A stretch of 33,574 nt of DNA from Clostridiaceae bacterium (GCA_012839205.1 DUNT01000131.1:1-33574), one strand, 5' to 3'; positions 8,621-17,106 are shown, counted from the first letter of the stretch. Notes: generated by a model from the letters alone, not told the origin. Program-made: numbers and translations.

Positions 8621-8676
8621 TTTGCCATACCGAAAAAGATTCTTGATTCCGCAAAAGCGGTTTGAAAAATGGCAAA
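8621..8676 (+). other. Inverted repeats in the hslO leader
   Basis: TTTGCCAT (8621-8628) and ATGGCAAA (8669-8676) are perfect complements, and inside them CCGC and GCGG (8649-8660) form a second hairpin. There is no T run, so this is not an obvious terminator. The sequence just before it (AGTCGAAGGATCTT, 8610-8623) matches the end of the dispersed repeats at 23.5-23.8 kb, so this may be a decayed repeat copy instead of a regulatory leader. Confidence 0.4.
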
Positions 8677-8770
8677 TAATTTGCATATTCGGCGGTCCCA
8701 CTGTTGATTTATAAAAATAAACAGGGTGAAAACTCTTTAAGGATAACCGATAAAAAAAGGAGAAATTACT

Positions 8771-9643
8771 ATGAACGACTATATAGCAAAAGCAATGGCA
8801 CATAAGGGGCAAATAGTAGTTTATGCCGCTGTGACGACAAATACAGTCGAAGAGGCGCGTATTCTGCATAATATGAACCCGACCCCCGCAGTAGCTCTTG
8901 GAAGGGTTTTAACAGCTGCTGCTCTTATGAGTCAAACTCTTAAGGCTATTAATCAGACTATTACCATACAAATTAAGGGAGACGGCCCGATTGGCGGAAT
9001 AGTGGCAGTCACTGATTATAAAGCCGGGGTAAGAGGATATGTGCATAATCCTTTTTTTGATGTACCATTAAACGAAGCCGGGAAATTTGATATTAAAAAG
9101 GCTATAGGATCAGGCTATTTGAATGTAATTAAGGATCTGGGCCTGAAAGAGCCTTATATAGGATATGTGGATCTGGTTTCAGGAGAAATTGCCGAGGATC
9201 TGACATATTACTATGCCTACTCTGAACAGACACCGACTGTTATGAATTTAGGTGTTCTGATAGGAACTGACCAAAAAGTTATGACCGCCGGCGGCTTTTT
9301 TATTCAGCTTCTTCCAGGTGCCTCTGAAGATGCTATTGTGGCAGTTGAACAAGGCATTTCAAATCTTAAGCCGGTTTCTGCCCTCCTTAATGAAGGGAAA
9401 ACTCCGGAAGATATTATAAGACTCATTTTCCCCGGAGAGGATCTGGAAATACTGGAAACATGCCCGGTAAGCTATAAATGCACCTGTTCTAAAGACCGTA
9501 TGGAAAGAAATCTAATGAGTATAGGCAAGGAAGAGCTTTCTGAAATTGCTGAGGACGAAAACGGTGCCGAGCTTGTATGCCATTTCTGCAATAAGAAGTA
9601 CCATTTCACAAAGGATGAGCTTCTAAAACTTATTGTTCAATAA
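8771..9643 (+). CDS. hslO: Redox-regulated chaperone Hsp33
   Basis: Hsp33 is a cytoplasmic holdase that is inactive while its four C-terminal cysteines bind zinc and becomes active when oxidative unfolding releases the metal. All four are present as C237-x-C239 and C270-x2-C273 (CTC and CHFC). The 290-residue length and the N-terminal domain (VVYAAVTTNTVEEARILHNM, then TIQIKGDGPIGGI) are normal. It starts at ATG 8771 after AAAGGAG. A clear terminator follows, so it is likely a single-gene unit or the end of the preceding transcript. I saw no strong promoter in the 162-bp gap before it. Confidence 0.97.
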   Translation: MNDYIAKAMAHKGQIVVYAAVTTNTVEEARILHNMNPTPAVALGRVLTAAALMSQTLKAINQTITIQIKGDGPIGGIVAVTDYKAGVRGYVHNPFFDVPLNEAGKFDIKKAIGSGYLNVIKDLGLKEPYIGYVDLVSGEIAEDLTYYYAYSEQTPTVMNLGVLIGTDQKVMTAGGFFIQLLPGASEDAIVAVEQGISNLKPVSALLNEGKTPEDIIRLIFPGEDLEILETCPVSYKCTCSKDRMERNLMSIGKEELSEIAEDENGAELVCHFCNKKYHFTKDELLKLIVQ

Positions 9644-9661
9644 CAAAAATTACAGTTAAGC

Positions 9662-9690
9662 AAAAAACCTCCTGATACGAGGTTTTTTTA
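9662..9690 (+). terminator. Rho-independent terminator after hslO
   Basis: AAAACCTC pairs with GAGGTTTT around a short loop (CTGATAC), followed by TTTT. It begins 19 bp after the hslO stop. The A run on its left makes it potentially active on both strands. The following 257 bp up to the next gene is AT-rich and holds nothing I recognise. Confidence 0.85.
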
Positions 9691-9947
9691 TATTCAGTTT
9701 TTCCAGAAAGAAAATTATAAAATTAGGATTCTGACAGTGTTATTTTCAATTATAGTGGCAACAATAAATTCTGAAGGCGCTTTTTATGTCAAAACAATAG
9801 CTGGCTTATGAATTACTCACTTGGTACTTTTGTTTTTTAACCTGATAGAAACTTATGGCAGGGAAATGACACTGATATAACAAAAATAATTCCTGAAAAA
9901 AAGAGAATACTATGGTTGAAATCTAATGCAGATAACGGAGGGAGAGT

Positions 9948-10763
9948 ATGAAAAAACGTATATTGGCTATGTTACTGATAGCTATAATGACAATTGGCAT
10001 CATGGTATTTCCAGGCATCGGATCTATTAAGGCCGGTGCATCCCAAACATTTGAAAAGGTTGACTTTATTAATGGAGTTGTAATTGCAGACAAGCTGAAT
10101 TTGAGAAGCGGACCTTCTACCCAGCATGAAGTTATAGGAAAATTCTCAAAACATAAATGGCTTAATGTCCTGGCGAAAATCGGGGACTGGTATGCAGTGT
10201 TTGATCCTGAAACCGGTAAGGTTGGCTGTGTATCCGCAGCATATTTCAAAAGTGCTGCAGAGGTTAATCAGGATACGACTGGTAAAACAAATGTTCCAGC
10301 ACCTTCCAAGCCACCCGCCTCTGCTTCTCCACCGCCTGCAGCCACACCGGCTCCTCCAACAGACCAACAGGAAGGGGAGCTTTCCCAGGATGAAAAGAAA
10401 CTTCTCGATTTGATTAACGCAGAACGGGCCAAGAGCAATCTAAGTCCTCTTATTGCAGATCCTGAGCTAATGAAGGTGGCCAGAATAAAAGCAAATGATA
10501 TGACTAAAAACAACTATTTTTCCCATTATTCACCCACTTATGGTTCACCCTTTGATATGATGAGACAGCATGGAATTACATTTAAGGCAGCGGCAGAAAA
10601 CATTGCAGGTAATTCAACGGTGGAAGGTGCGGTAAGCTCGTGGATGAAATCAGAAGGGCATCGCAGCAATATTATGAACAGTAATTACAATTATACTGGT
10701 ATTGGAATATCAAAAAGCAATAAATATGGTTATGTTTTTGTTCAGATGTTCATAAGGAAATAG
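9948..10763 (+). CDS. Secreted SH3b-CAP domain protein
   Basis: A 271-residue exported protein. Residues 1-32 form a signal peptide (KKRILAMLLIAIMTIGIMV core). Residues 42-103 form a bacterial SH3 domain (VIADKLNLRSGPSTQHEVIG), probably binding cell wall. Residues 113-142 form a Pro/Ala/Ser linker. Residues 148-271 form a CAP/SCP domain like YkwD, with LLDLINAERAKSNLSPL, the His in YFSHYSP and the EGHRSNIMN segment. The CAP function in bacteria is unproven; wall or spore-coat association is common. It has a strong GGAGGGAG before the ATG and its own terminator at 10857. Confidence 0.9.
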   Translation: MKKRILAMLLIAIMTIGIMVFPGIGSIKAGASQTFEKVDFINGVVIADKLNLRSGPSTQHEVIGKFSKHKWLNVLAKIGDWYAVFDPETGKVGCVSAAYFKSAAEVNQDTTGKTNVPAPSKPPASASPPPAATPAPPTDQQEGELSQDEKKLLDLINAERAKSNLSPLIADPELMKVARIKANDMTKNNYFSHYSPTYGSPFDMMRQHGITFKAAAENIAGNSTVEGAVSSWMKSEGHRSNIMNSNYNYTGIGISKSNKYGYVFVQMFIRK

Positions 10764-10856
10764 CATATAATCCGCAATAATAAAATTTGCAGTATGTTGG
10801 ATTATGAAAACCAGCAATTGTTCTGACTACCGGAGGCTGATATTAATATTGAGCAT

Positions 10857-10892
10857 AAAGGGCACGGGATAGTACTAACCTGTGCCTTTTAT
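10857..10892 (+). terminator. Terminator after the SH3-CAP gene
   Basis: AAAGGGCACGGG (10857-10868) pairs with CCTGTGCCTTTT (10879-10890) in a 12-bp stem with two G-T pairs and a 10-base loop. It lies about 95 bp after the stop codon. The T run is short. Confidence 0.7.
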
Positions 10893-10944
10893 GTATATAC
10901 CGGGCAATACGTATACTATTACACTTTTATTATATCTATATAAA

Positions 10945-11004
10945 TATAATAAATATAGAAGTTATCCACATATGTTAAAAACATGGGGATAATTTAGGGG
11001 ATAA
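10945..11004 (+). promoter_or_regulatory. hpf upstream region: TATAAT and DnaA-box-like cluster
   Basis: A TATAAT (10945-10950) sits in a 45-bp almost pure A/T stretch without a convincing -35. Just after it are TTATCCACA (10962-10970), a perfect DnaA-box consensus, then TGGGGATAA (10984-10992) and AGGGGATAA (10996-11004), which on the other strand are DnaA-like boxes with one and two changes. The first two also form an imperfect inverted repeat, so an RNA hairpin is a competing reading. Confidence 0.4.
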
Positions 11005-11083
11005 GTTGAGTGATTTAAAGCAGGTTATTTTGGGTAATATTGAAATATATATTATTGATACTTGCATGAGAGGGGTTGTTTAT

Positions 11084-11617
11084 ATGAAGTACATCATTAA
11101 AGGGAAACAGGCAGGCGTCACCAATGCAATGCAGGAAAAAGCTATTAAAAAAATAGGAAAGTTCGAGAGGTTTTTTAAACCAGATTCTGAAGCAGTAATT
11201 TCCTTTAAAATCGAGAAAGACAGATATACATTTGAGACAGCGATATATTCCAGGGGTACAATAATTCGTGCAGAAGAATGTAGTAATGATATGTATGCAT
11301 CCATGGATATGGTGGTGGAAAAACTTGAAAGACAGATCAGAAAACACAAAACAAAGCTGGGTAAGAGAATTCGCCAGGATGCAATGACTCCTGATAATTT
11401 TTATATTCATGAAAAGATTGAGGATGAGGATGAAAACTACGATGTTGTCAGAACTAAACGGTTCCCGTTAAAACCGATGGATATTGAAGAAGCAATACTT
11501 CAAATGAATCTTCTTGCCCACAACTTTTTTGTTTTTATTAATGCTGATACTGAAACGGTAAATGTAGTATACAGACGTAACGATGGGAAATACGGGCTTA
11601 TCGAGCCGGAAATCTAG
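11084..11617 (+). CDS. hpf: Ribosome hibernation promoting factor, long form
   Basis: Long HPF binds the 30S decoding centre and joins two 70S ribosomes into inactive 100S dimers in stationary phase or stress. Residues 1-95 are the YfiA-like RNA-binding domain, a linker follows, and residues about 118-177 are the dimerising C-terminal domain (VVRTKRFPLKPMDIEEAILQ and VVYRRNDGKYGLIEPE). I start at ATG 11084 (177 residues, MKYIIKGK) because GAGAGGGG is 7-8 bp upstream. An in-frame start at 11006 would add 26 residues with no family match. Confidence 0.95.
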   Translation: MKYIIKGKQAGVTNAMQEKAIKKIGKFERFFKPDSEAVISFKIEKDRYTFETAIYSRGTIIRAEECSNDMYASMDMVVEKLERQIRKHKTKLGKRIRQDAMTPDNFYIHEKIEDEDENYDVVRTKRFPLKPMDIEEAILQMNLLAHNFFVFINADTETVNVVYRRNDGKYGLIEPEI

Positions 11618-11630
11618 AAGGATATTTGCT

Positions 11631-11677
11631 TTCGGGCACAAAGAGCATTCTTTTGTGCCCGAAGTTCACTTTTTGTG
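11631..11677 (+). terminator. Terminator after hpf
   Basis: A perfect 12-bp stem pairs TTCGGGCACAAA (11631-11642) with TTTGTGCCCGAA (11652-11663). The following GTTCACTTTTTG gives a weak, delayed T tract, so termination efficiency is uncertain. Confidence 0.65.
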
Positions 11678-11832
11678 ACTTAAATCTAAATACTTGTTTT
11701 GGGCCGATTTTTGTGGGTATACATTATCTGTAATTATATTAATAAAATATTGCTCCTCTTTATATATGTCTGTGTATTGAGTTGATTATGCTGTAATCGG
11801 GGCATGAGTTTAGTATTTGTTTATCGGCTAAC

Positions 11833-11850
11833 TGACGTCACCGACGTCAC
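11833..11850 (+). promoter_or_regulatory. Candidate operator: GACGTCAC tandem and inverted repeat
   Basis: GACGTCAC occurs twice with a 1-bp gap (11834-11841, 11843-11850). The same bases make a perfect inverted repeat, TGACGTC and GACGTCA, around ACC. It lies about 48 bp before the chosen NUDIX start. The symmetry suggests a protein-binding site, but no regulator can be named. Confidence 0.4.
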
Positions 11851-11897
11851 ATTTGTTCGAAAAGATTTACTACCGGATGGATTGGAAGGGATTTAGC

Positions 11898-12332
11898 ATG
11901 CTTTTAAGGGATTGCGCCGGAGGCGTTATATTCTATAATGACACTGTTTTTCTTATACAAAATGAGAAAAATGAGTGGGTCATGCCGAAGGGATTGATTA
12001 AGGAAGGTGAGAGTCCTGAGGATGCGGCTATCAGAAGAGTGTTTGAGGAAACCGCTATTAATGGAAGAATAGTTGAACAGGCTGGCAGAACTTATTATGA
12101 GTTTTATTCCATTACAAGGCAAAAGCCGGTTTGTAACCGCATCGCATGGTACATTATGCAAACAGACAGTGATTACTTCAGGATTTCTGAACCGGAAAGA
12201 TTCTCAGAAGGCGGATTCTTTGATATTCCTACCGCTCTTGATATGATTACCTACAGCCAGGATAAATCATTGGTTATGCAATCCTATAAGAAACTTTGCG
12301 ACAAATTGGGGAAAAAGACCTCATATGAATAA
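11898..12332 (+). CDS. NUDIX hydrolase with variant Nudix box
   Basis: A 144-residue NUDIX-fold protein, which typically cleaves nucleoside diphosphate-linked compounds. The box starts normally, WVMPKGLIKEGESPEDAAI (G-x5-E), but continues RRVFEETAI where the consensus has REuxEExGu. The first metal-binding Glu is Arg and the final Gly is Ala, while the EE pair remains. I start at ATG 11898 because GGAAGGG (11884-11890) is 7 bp upstream. In-frame starts at 11877 and 11853 lack good SD sites. The substrate cannot be read from sequence. Confidence 0.8.
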   Translation: MLLRDCAGGVIFYNDTVFLIQNEKNEWVMPKGLIKEGESPEDAAIRRVFEETAINGRIVEQAGRTYYEFYSITRQKPVCNRIAWYIMQTDSDYFRISEPERFSEGGFFDIPTALDMITYSQDKSLVMQSYKKLCDKLGKKTSYE

Positions 12333-12415
12333 GGGTAATCATATGGTGGTGAGAGGTTGACTTATTAGATATGATGGACCATAGTTGAATAATAATGAGG
12401 TATTCTGATAAAATG

Positions 12416-12441
12416 AAGGATGACTTAATGTCATCCTTTTT
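12416..12441 (+). terminator. Terminator between the NUDIX and yigZ genes
   Basis: AAGGATGAC (12416-12424) and GTCATCCTT (12430-12438) form a perfect 9-bp stem with a 5-base loop, followed by TTTTT. It ends 16 bp before the yigZ-like start and touches its SD region. It could therefore terminate the NUDIX transcript or act as an attenuator in the yigZ leader: TTGAAT with GATAAA at 16 bp (12385-12412) is a possible promoter just upstream of it. Confidence 0.7.
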
Positions 12442-12456
12442 GCAAGGAGAAAAGAA

Positions 12457-13128
12457 TTGAAAAGTTATAAAACTATCAAAGAAGAGGGATATTACCTATT
12501 TGAAGAGAAAAAATCCAGGTTTATCGGCAGGGCAAAACCTATAAACACCGAGCAGGAAGCCTTGGATTATATCCAGGAAATAAAAACTGCCTGTTGGGAC
12601 GCAACTCACAACTGCTACGCTTATTCGGTTGATTCGGATGCTCTTTTTCAGCGTTACAGTGATGATGGTGAACCTCAGGGAACTGCGGGACTACCCATGT
12701 TGGAGGTCATAAGAAAGAAAAATCTTCAAAATGTCGTTGTAGTGGTTACCCGTTATTTTGGAGGGATTTTACTGGGGGCAGGGGGACTTGTGCGTGCATA
12801 CAGCAAGGCTTGTGCAGGTGCATTGGAGGATGCAGAAGAGATTTTTGTACAGCCTTGCTTAAAACTAAACATACCGATAGAATATCATTTGTCAGGGAAA
12901 ATCCAGAACATGCTTTTGACTGAAGGATTTGTAATAGCAGACACTGATTACACCCATGAAGTAAAGTATACCGTTTATTCCCCGGTAGAAAAAAAGGAAC
13001 TGCTTGAACAAAAAATCCGGGAAATAACCGGTGGAGTTTTACGTATAGAAGAGGTCGGAATTGAAAAAATTCGTATTGATGATAGAGGAAATGTTTTAGA
13101 GAATAAAAATAAGGAAAAAAAGGAGTAA
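12457..13128 (+). CDS. YigZ/IMPACT family protein
   Basis: A 223-residue YigZ-type protein. Residues 1-125 are the IMPACT (UPF0029) domain with FEEKKSRFIGRAKPI, ACWDATHNCYAY, RYSDDGEPQGTAGLPML and VVVVTRYFGGILLGAGGL. Residues 138-205 are the DUF1949 ferredoxin-like domain. A translation or ribosome-related role is suspected for the family but not established. The start is TTG at 12457, chosen because AAGGAGA (12444-12450) is well placed. The end is Lys/Glu-rich. The yebC gene starts 9 bp after it. Confidence 0.9.
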   Translation: MKSYKTIKEEGYYLFEEKKSRFIGRAKPINTEQEALDYIQEIKTACWDATHNCYAYSVDSDALFQRYSDDGEPQGTAGLPMLEVIRKKNLQNVVVVVTRYFGGILLGAGGLVRAYSKACAGALEDAEEIFVQPCLKLNIPIEYHLSGKIQNMLLTEGFVIADTDYTHEVKYTVYSPVEKKELLEQKIREITGGVLRIEEVGIEKIRIDDRGNVLENKNKEKKE

Positions 13129-13137
13129 GAGGGCATT

Positions 13138-13866
13138 ATGGCGGGTCATTCAAAATGGTCAAATATTAAACGTAAAAAAGAGAAAACTGATGCACAGAAA
13201 GGGAAAATGTTTACAAAACTTGGGCGTGAAATTGCAATAGCGGTCAGGAGCGGAGGCGCTGATCCTGAAACCAACTCGAGGCTCAGAGATGCCATTGCCA
13301 AAGCAAAGTCGAATAATATGCCTAATGATTCTATACAGAGAAGTATAAAAAAAGCCGCAGGAGAGGGCGATAACACAGGTTTTGAATTAATAACCTATGA
13401 AGGCTATGGTCCCAATGGCGTAGCAGTCATTGTTGAGACATATACTGATAACAGAAACAGAACAGCCGGCGATGTACGGCATATTTTTGATAAATATGGA
13501 GGCAATTTGGGAACCACAGGCTGTGTGTCATTTATGTTTGATATGAAGGGTCAGATAATTATAGAGAAAAATTCTTCAACCGATGAGGATGAGTTAATGA
13601 TATTAGCCCTGGAAGCCGGAGCCGAAGATTTTGCTGCTGAGGACGAATACTTTGAAATACTTACTTCTCCCGGCGATTTTTCCAATGTTCGGGATGAGTT
13701 GGAAAAAGCCGGCCTGGAGTTTGCATCGGCAGAGGTTACAATGTTACCTACAACATATACTGAGCTGACTGATCCGGAGGTCGTTGAGAAAATGGAAAAA
13801 CTCATTGAACGCCTTGAGGATCATGATGATGTTCAAAACATATGGCATAACTGGAGTCAGGATTAG
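13138..13866 (+). CDS. yebC: YebC/TACO1 family protein
   Basis: A 242-residue YebC-family protein, full length, with the signature start [20 protein letters not shown], then [12 protein letters not shown], and [20 protein letters not shown] in the second domain. Family members were first called transcriptional regulators; recent work supports a ribosome-associated role easing stalls at proline-rich stretches. The C-terminus has many acidic residues. Its stop is 10 bp before the fabZ ATG, with the fabZ SD in between, so yigZ, yebC and fabZ appear to be one operon. Confidence 0.95.
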   Translation: MAGHSKWSNIKRKKEKTDAQKGKMFTKLGREIAIAVRSGGADPETNSRLRDAIAKAKSNNMPNDSIQRSIKKAAGEGDNTGFELITYEGYGPNGVAVIVETYTDNRNRTAGDVRHIFDKYGGNLGTTGCVSFMFDMKGQIIIEKNSSTDEDELMILALEAGAEDFAAEDEYFEILTSPGDFSNVRDELEKAGLEFASAEVTMLPTTYTELTDPEVVEKMEKLIERLEDHDDVQNIWHNWSQD

Positions 13867-13876
13867 CGGAGGAAAT

Positions 13877-14353
13877 ATGGAGCAGGAAAATAGAGAATTA
13901 AGTGCTGTTGAACTACAAAAATTGTTACCCCATAGATACCCCATGCTAATGCTGGACAAACTTATCTTATTGCCCAGTAAAGAATCTACCCAAATAGAGC
14001 CTGGGATGAAAGTAGCAGGGATTAAAAATATAACTTTTAATGAACCTTATTTTGCAGGTCATTTTCCCGGTAACCCTATTATGCCGGGAGTTCTTATAGT
14101 TGAAGCGTTAGCCCAATGCGCCTGTGCAGGAGGGCTGTTATTAGAAGAAAACAAGGGGAAACTTGGCCTCTTTACCGGCATTGACAAAATGAAGTTCAGG
14201 CGTCAGGTTGTTCCCGGAGATGTTCTGCTTCTCGAGGCTGAATTTCTTGCTTTTCGCAGGGGTATGGGTAGAGTTGAGGTAAGAGCCAGTGTTGATGGAG
14301 TGGTTGCAGCTGAGGGAATCATCAGGTTTGCCTTGGCGGAAAATCGGGGATAA
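13877..14353 (+). CDS. fabZ: 3-hydroxyacyl-ACP dehydratase FabZ
   Basis: FabZ dehydrates 3-hydroxyacyl-ACP to trans-2-enoyl-ACP in type II fatty acid synthesis. The 158-residue protein has LLPHRYPMLMLD near the start and the catalytic pair H62 (GHFPGNPIMPG) and E76 (VLIVEALAQ), 14 residues apart as in E. coli H54/E68. I start at ATG 13877 because GCGGAGG lies directly upstream; the frame is open further back to 13784, but that would overlap yebC and add unrelated residues. Its position outside a fab cluster is unusual but not unique. Confidence 0.95.
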   Translation: MEQENRELSAVELQKLLPHRYPMLMLDKLILLPSKESTQIEPGMKVAGIKNITFNEPYFAGHFPGNPIMPGVLIVEALAQCACAGGLLLEENKGKLGLFTGIDKMKFRRQVVPGDVLLLEAEFLAFRRGMGRVEVRASVDGVVAAEGIIRFALAENRG

Positions 14354-14364
14354 GGAATTTGATA

Positions 14365-15090
14365 ATGGATATATATGCTATCTCAGATTTGCATCTTTCC
14401 CTTGGTACAGATAAACCCATGGATGTTTTCGGATGGGGAAACCATGTGGAACGGATAAAAGAAAATTGGCTTAACAAAATCAAAGATGAAGATTTAATTC
14501 TGATTCCGGGGGACATATCCTGGGGAATCAATCTTGAAGAAACCGATCCGGATTTTGCTTTTATTGAATCACTGTCCGGAAACAAGATTATTTCAAAGGG
14601 CAATCACGATTATTGGTGGAGTACTCGCAGGAAATTTGAAAGTTACTGTAATGAAAAAGGATATAAAACCATCAGCATCCTCCACAATAATTCGTTTACT
14701 GTGAATAATTATACCATTTGCGGAACGAGAGGATGGAAGCCCTTAGATGATGACAGTTTTAAAGAAGAGGATAAAAAAATATACTATCGGGAGTTGGAAA
14801 GACTAAAACTATCCCTCAAAGAAGGGCAAAAATCCGGGAATCCGATAATTGCAATGCTTCATTATCCACCTTTTGATTCTAAACACAGGCCAAACGAGTT
14901 TGCCGGGCTACTGGCCGAATATAATGTCAGCATATGCGTTTACGGCCATATTCACGGAAGGTATGATGAAAGTTGGAAGGATGAATTTATTGAGGGTATA
15001 AGATATCATTTGATTTCAGCCAATATTATTGGGTTTAACCCGATAAAACTCAGGTTGGAAACAAATGTTGACTGTGATATAATCAAATAG
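14365..15090 (+). CDS. Calcineurin-like metallophosphoesterase
   Basis: A 241-residue cytoplasmic phosphoesterase with the full dimetal motif set: SDLHLS (D-x-H, near residue 8), PGDISWG (GD), KGNHDYWW (GNHD), LHYPPF and YGHIHGR (GH-x-H). These bind two metals that hydrolyse phosphoesters; the substrate cannot be read. ATG 14365 is preferred to the TTG at 14359 because AAGGA (14352-14356) is spaced 8 bp from it. The gene follows fabZ by 11 bp, and its last codons contain the promoter of tig. Confidence 0.88.
   Translation: MDIYAISDLHLSLGTDKPMDVFGWGNHVERIKENWLNKIKDEDLILIPGDISWGINLEETDPDFAFIESLSGNKIISKGNHDYWWSTRRKFESYCNEKGYKTISILHNNSFTVNNYTICGTRGWKPLDDDSFKEEDKKIYYRELERLKLSLKEGQKSGNPIIAMLHYPPFDSKHRPNEFAGLLAEYNVSICVYGHIHGRYDESWKDEFIEGIRYHLISANIIGFNPIKLRLETNVDCDIIK
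15055..15083 (+). promoter_or_regulatory. Promoter for tig
   Basis: TTGGAA (15055-15060) and TATAAT (15078-15083) are separated by exactly 17 bp. They lie inside the end of the phosphoesterase gene, and the -10 ends 48 bp before the tig start. The fit suggests sigma-A transcription of tig independent of the fabZ operon. Confidence 0.65.
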
Positions 15091-15131
15091 TTTATGATAT
15101 GAAATGAAACATATTTTAGGAGGATATACAG

Positions 15132-16415
15132 ATGAGCGTAAAAATCGAAAAGGTTGAGAAAAACCAGGTGAAATTAGAGATTGAGGTAGATTCCAAGGTA
15201 TTTAATGAATGTATGGATAGAGCTTTTAATAAGAATAAATCCCGGTTCAATATTCCCGGTTTCAGAAAGGGAAAGGCTCCCAGAAACATGGTTGAGAGAT
15301 ATTATGGCGAGCAGGTGCTTTATGAAGATGCCATTAACTTTGCATGCGCTGATGCGTATGATAATGCCATAGATGAGAATGATCTGCATCCTGTTGACAG
15401 ACCAGAAATTGATATAGTTCAGCTTGAAAGCGGAAAGAATTTTATTTTTACAGCCCTGGTTACTGTAAAGCCAGAGGTTGAGTTGGGTGAGTATAAGGGT
15501 CTGTCTGTTGAGAAGGATGAGGTTGTTGTCACAGATGATGATGTTGAAAATGAGTTAAAGAGGGTTCAGGAAAGAAATTCCAAACTAATTAGTGTTGAAG
15601 ATCGTCCTGTTGAGAACGGTGATACTGTAAACATAGATTTTGAAGGCAGTATTGACGGCGTTCCCTTCCAGGGAGGAGAAGCGAAGGGATATACCCTGGT
15701 GGTAGGTTCAGGCACATTTATTCCGGGCTTTGAAGATCAGCTTATAGGTGCAAATATCAATGATGAAATAGATGTTAATGTAACATTCCCGGAGGATTAC
15801 CACAGTGAGGAACTTAAAGGGAAGCCTGCAGTTTTTAAAGTGAAGATTAACGAGATAAAAGTAAAACAGCTGCCGGAAATAAATGATGAATTTGCATCGG
15901 ATGTCAGTGAATTTGAAACTCTGGATGAGTACAAAGCTGATATAAGGGAAAAACTGACCCAACAGGCTCAGGCCGAAGCCGACAGAAAATATGAAGATGA
16001 TATTGTCAAGCTGGCAGTGGATAATACCACCTGCGATATACCTGAAGTTATGATAAACCGCCGTCTGGATGATATGCTGCGCCAGTTGGATATGCAGCTG
16101 AGATACCAGGGAATGAATCTTGAAGGATATCTCCAAATGACAGGAATGGAAATGGATAAAGTCAGAGCCGATTATCGTGAAAGTGCTCTGGAAGAGGTCA
16201 AGACTCAGCTGGTTCTTGAAAAGATCGCAGAGGTGGAGAATATCATAGCATCTCCTGAAGAGTACGAAGCTGAACTGGAGGAGATAGCCAAACGATACAA
16301 CCAACCAGTGGAAGAAATGAAGAAACATTTGCAGGATGACGATATAGAATATATCAAGAGTTCTATTGAGCGAAGGAATACTATAAAATTGCTGGTTGAA
16401 AATGCAAAGGGATAA
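15132..16415 (+). CDS. tig: Trigger factor
   Basis: The ribosome-bound chaperone that meets nascent chains at the tunnel exit. The 427-residue length is standard. Residues 1-145 are the tail domain with the ribosome-docking signature PGFRKGKAPRNMVERYYGEQ. Residues 155-240 are the FKBP-type prolyl isomerase domain (NGDTVNIDFEGSIDGVPFQG, FIPGFEDQLIGA). Residues 250-427 are the helical C-terminal arms. The start has AGGAGGATAT upstream. Its place just ahead of clpP and clpX is a widely conserved order that links folding with degradation. Confidence 0.97.
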   Translation: MSVKIEKVEKNQVKLEIEVDSKVFNECMDRAFNKNKSRFNIPGFRKGKAPRNMVERYYGEQVLYEDAINFACADAYDNAIDENDLHPVDRPEIDIVQLESGKNFIFTALVTVKPEVELGEYKGLSVEKDEVVVTDDDVENELKRVQERNSKLISVEDRPVENGDTVNIDFEGSIDGVPFQGGEAKGYTLVVGSGTFIPGFEDQLIGANINDEIDVNVTFPEDYHSEELKGKPAVFKVKINEIKVKQLPEINDEFASDVSEFETLDEYKADIREKLTQQAQAEADRKYEDDIVKLAVDNTTCDIPEVMINRRLDDMLRQLDMQLRYQGMNLEGYLQMTGMEMDKVRADYRESALEEVKTQLVLEKIAEVENIIASPEEYEAELEEIAKRYNQPVEEMKKHLQDDDIEYIKSSIERRNTIKLLVENAKG

Positions 16416-16511
16416 GATCCCATTCAAAGAAAGATTGACTAAAATGTATGGTGCAAAGGGATTCTAATATAAAGCGCATATATTTTAGGCACATGAGAAG
16501 GAGGTTTTTTT

Positions 16512-17102
16512 ATGGCATTAGTACCTATAGTTGTTGAACAGAGTAGCAGAGGTGAACGTTCCTATGATATTTATTCAAGGCTTTTAAAGGATAGAATTAT
16601 AGTTTTAAGTGATGAGGTAAATGATGTTACCGCAAGTCTCGTAGTTGCACAGATGTTATTTTTGGAAGCAGAAGATCCGGACAAGGATATCCAGCTATAC
16701 ATAAATAGCCCAGGAGGTTCCGTTACAGCGGGTATGGCTATTTATGACACTATGCAGTATGTCAAATGTGATGTTTCCACCATTTGTGTCGGCATGGCCG
16801 CAAGCATGGGAGCCTTCCTTCTAGCGGCGGGCACCAAAGGAAAACGCTTTTCTTTGCCAAACAGTACAATCATGATACATCAGCCTATTGGCGGAGCCAA
16901 AGGCCAGGCCACCGATATAAAGATTCATGCCGAATGGATTTTAAGAGTGAAGAAAACTTTAAATGAAATTTTAAGTGAAAGAACAGGCCAGCCCCTTTCT
17001 AAAATCGAAATTGATACAGAAAGAGATTTTTTCATGAGCGCACAGGAAGCCAAGGAATATGGCATAGTCGATCAGGTGATGGAACGCAGAGTAACGGGGT
17101 GA
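16512..17102 (+). CDS. clpP: ATP-dependent Clp protease proteolytic subunit
   Basis: ClpP is the serine peptidase chamber that degrades proteins unfolded by ClpX or other Clp ATPases. In the 196-residue protein the catalytic triad falls at the classic positions S98 (GMAASMGAF), H123 (IMIHQP) and D172 (ERDFFMS). The short N-terminus before [12 protein letters not shown] suggests little propeptide. It starts at ATG 16512 after GAAGGAGG. clpX begins 4 bp after its stop, so the two subunits are made from the same message. Confidence 0.98.
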   Translation: MALVPIVVEQSSRGERSYDIYSRLLKDRIIVLSDEVNDVTASLVVAQMLFLEAEDPDKDIQLYINSPGGSVTAGMAIYDTMQYVKCDVSTICVGMAASMGAFLLAAGTKGKRFSLPNSTIMIHQPIGGAKGQATDIKIHAEWILRVKKTLNEILSERTGQPLSKIEIDTERDFFMSAQEAKEYGIVDQVMERRVTG

Positions 17103-17106
17103 TAAT

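Noticed and set aside
9691-9947. Regulatory RNA between hslO and the SH3-CAP gene
   Set aside because: AT-rich with no strong pairing or riboswitch signature.
10917-11004. Chromosome replication origin
   Set aside because: Only one perfect DnaA box and two weak ones, with no dnaA, dnaN, rpmH or gidA gene nearby; kept only as a DnaA-box-like cluster.
11015-11410. 131-codon minus-strand frame opposite hpf
   Set aside because: Shadow of hpf; Cys/His/Phe-rich composition and no SD.
13784-13876. Longer start for fabZ
   Set aside because: It would overlap yebC by about 80 bp; the GGAGG site and family length support ATG 13877.
15708-16427. 239-codon open frame on the minus strand
   Set aside because: It lies wholly opposite tig, is rich in Phe/Ile/His/Leu as antisense translations of acidic helical proteins are, and has no family likeness.
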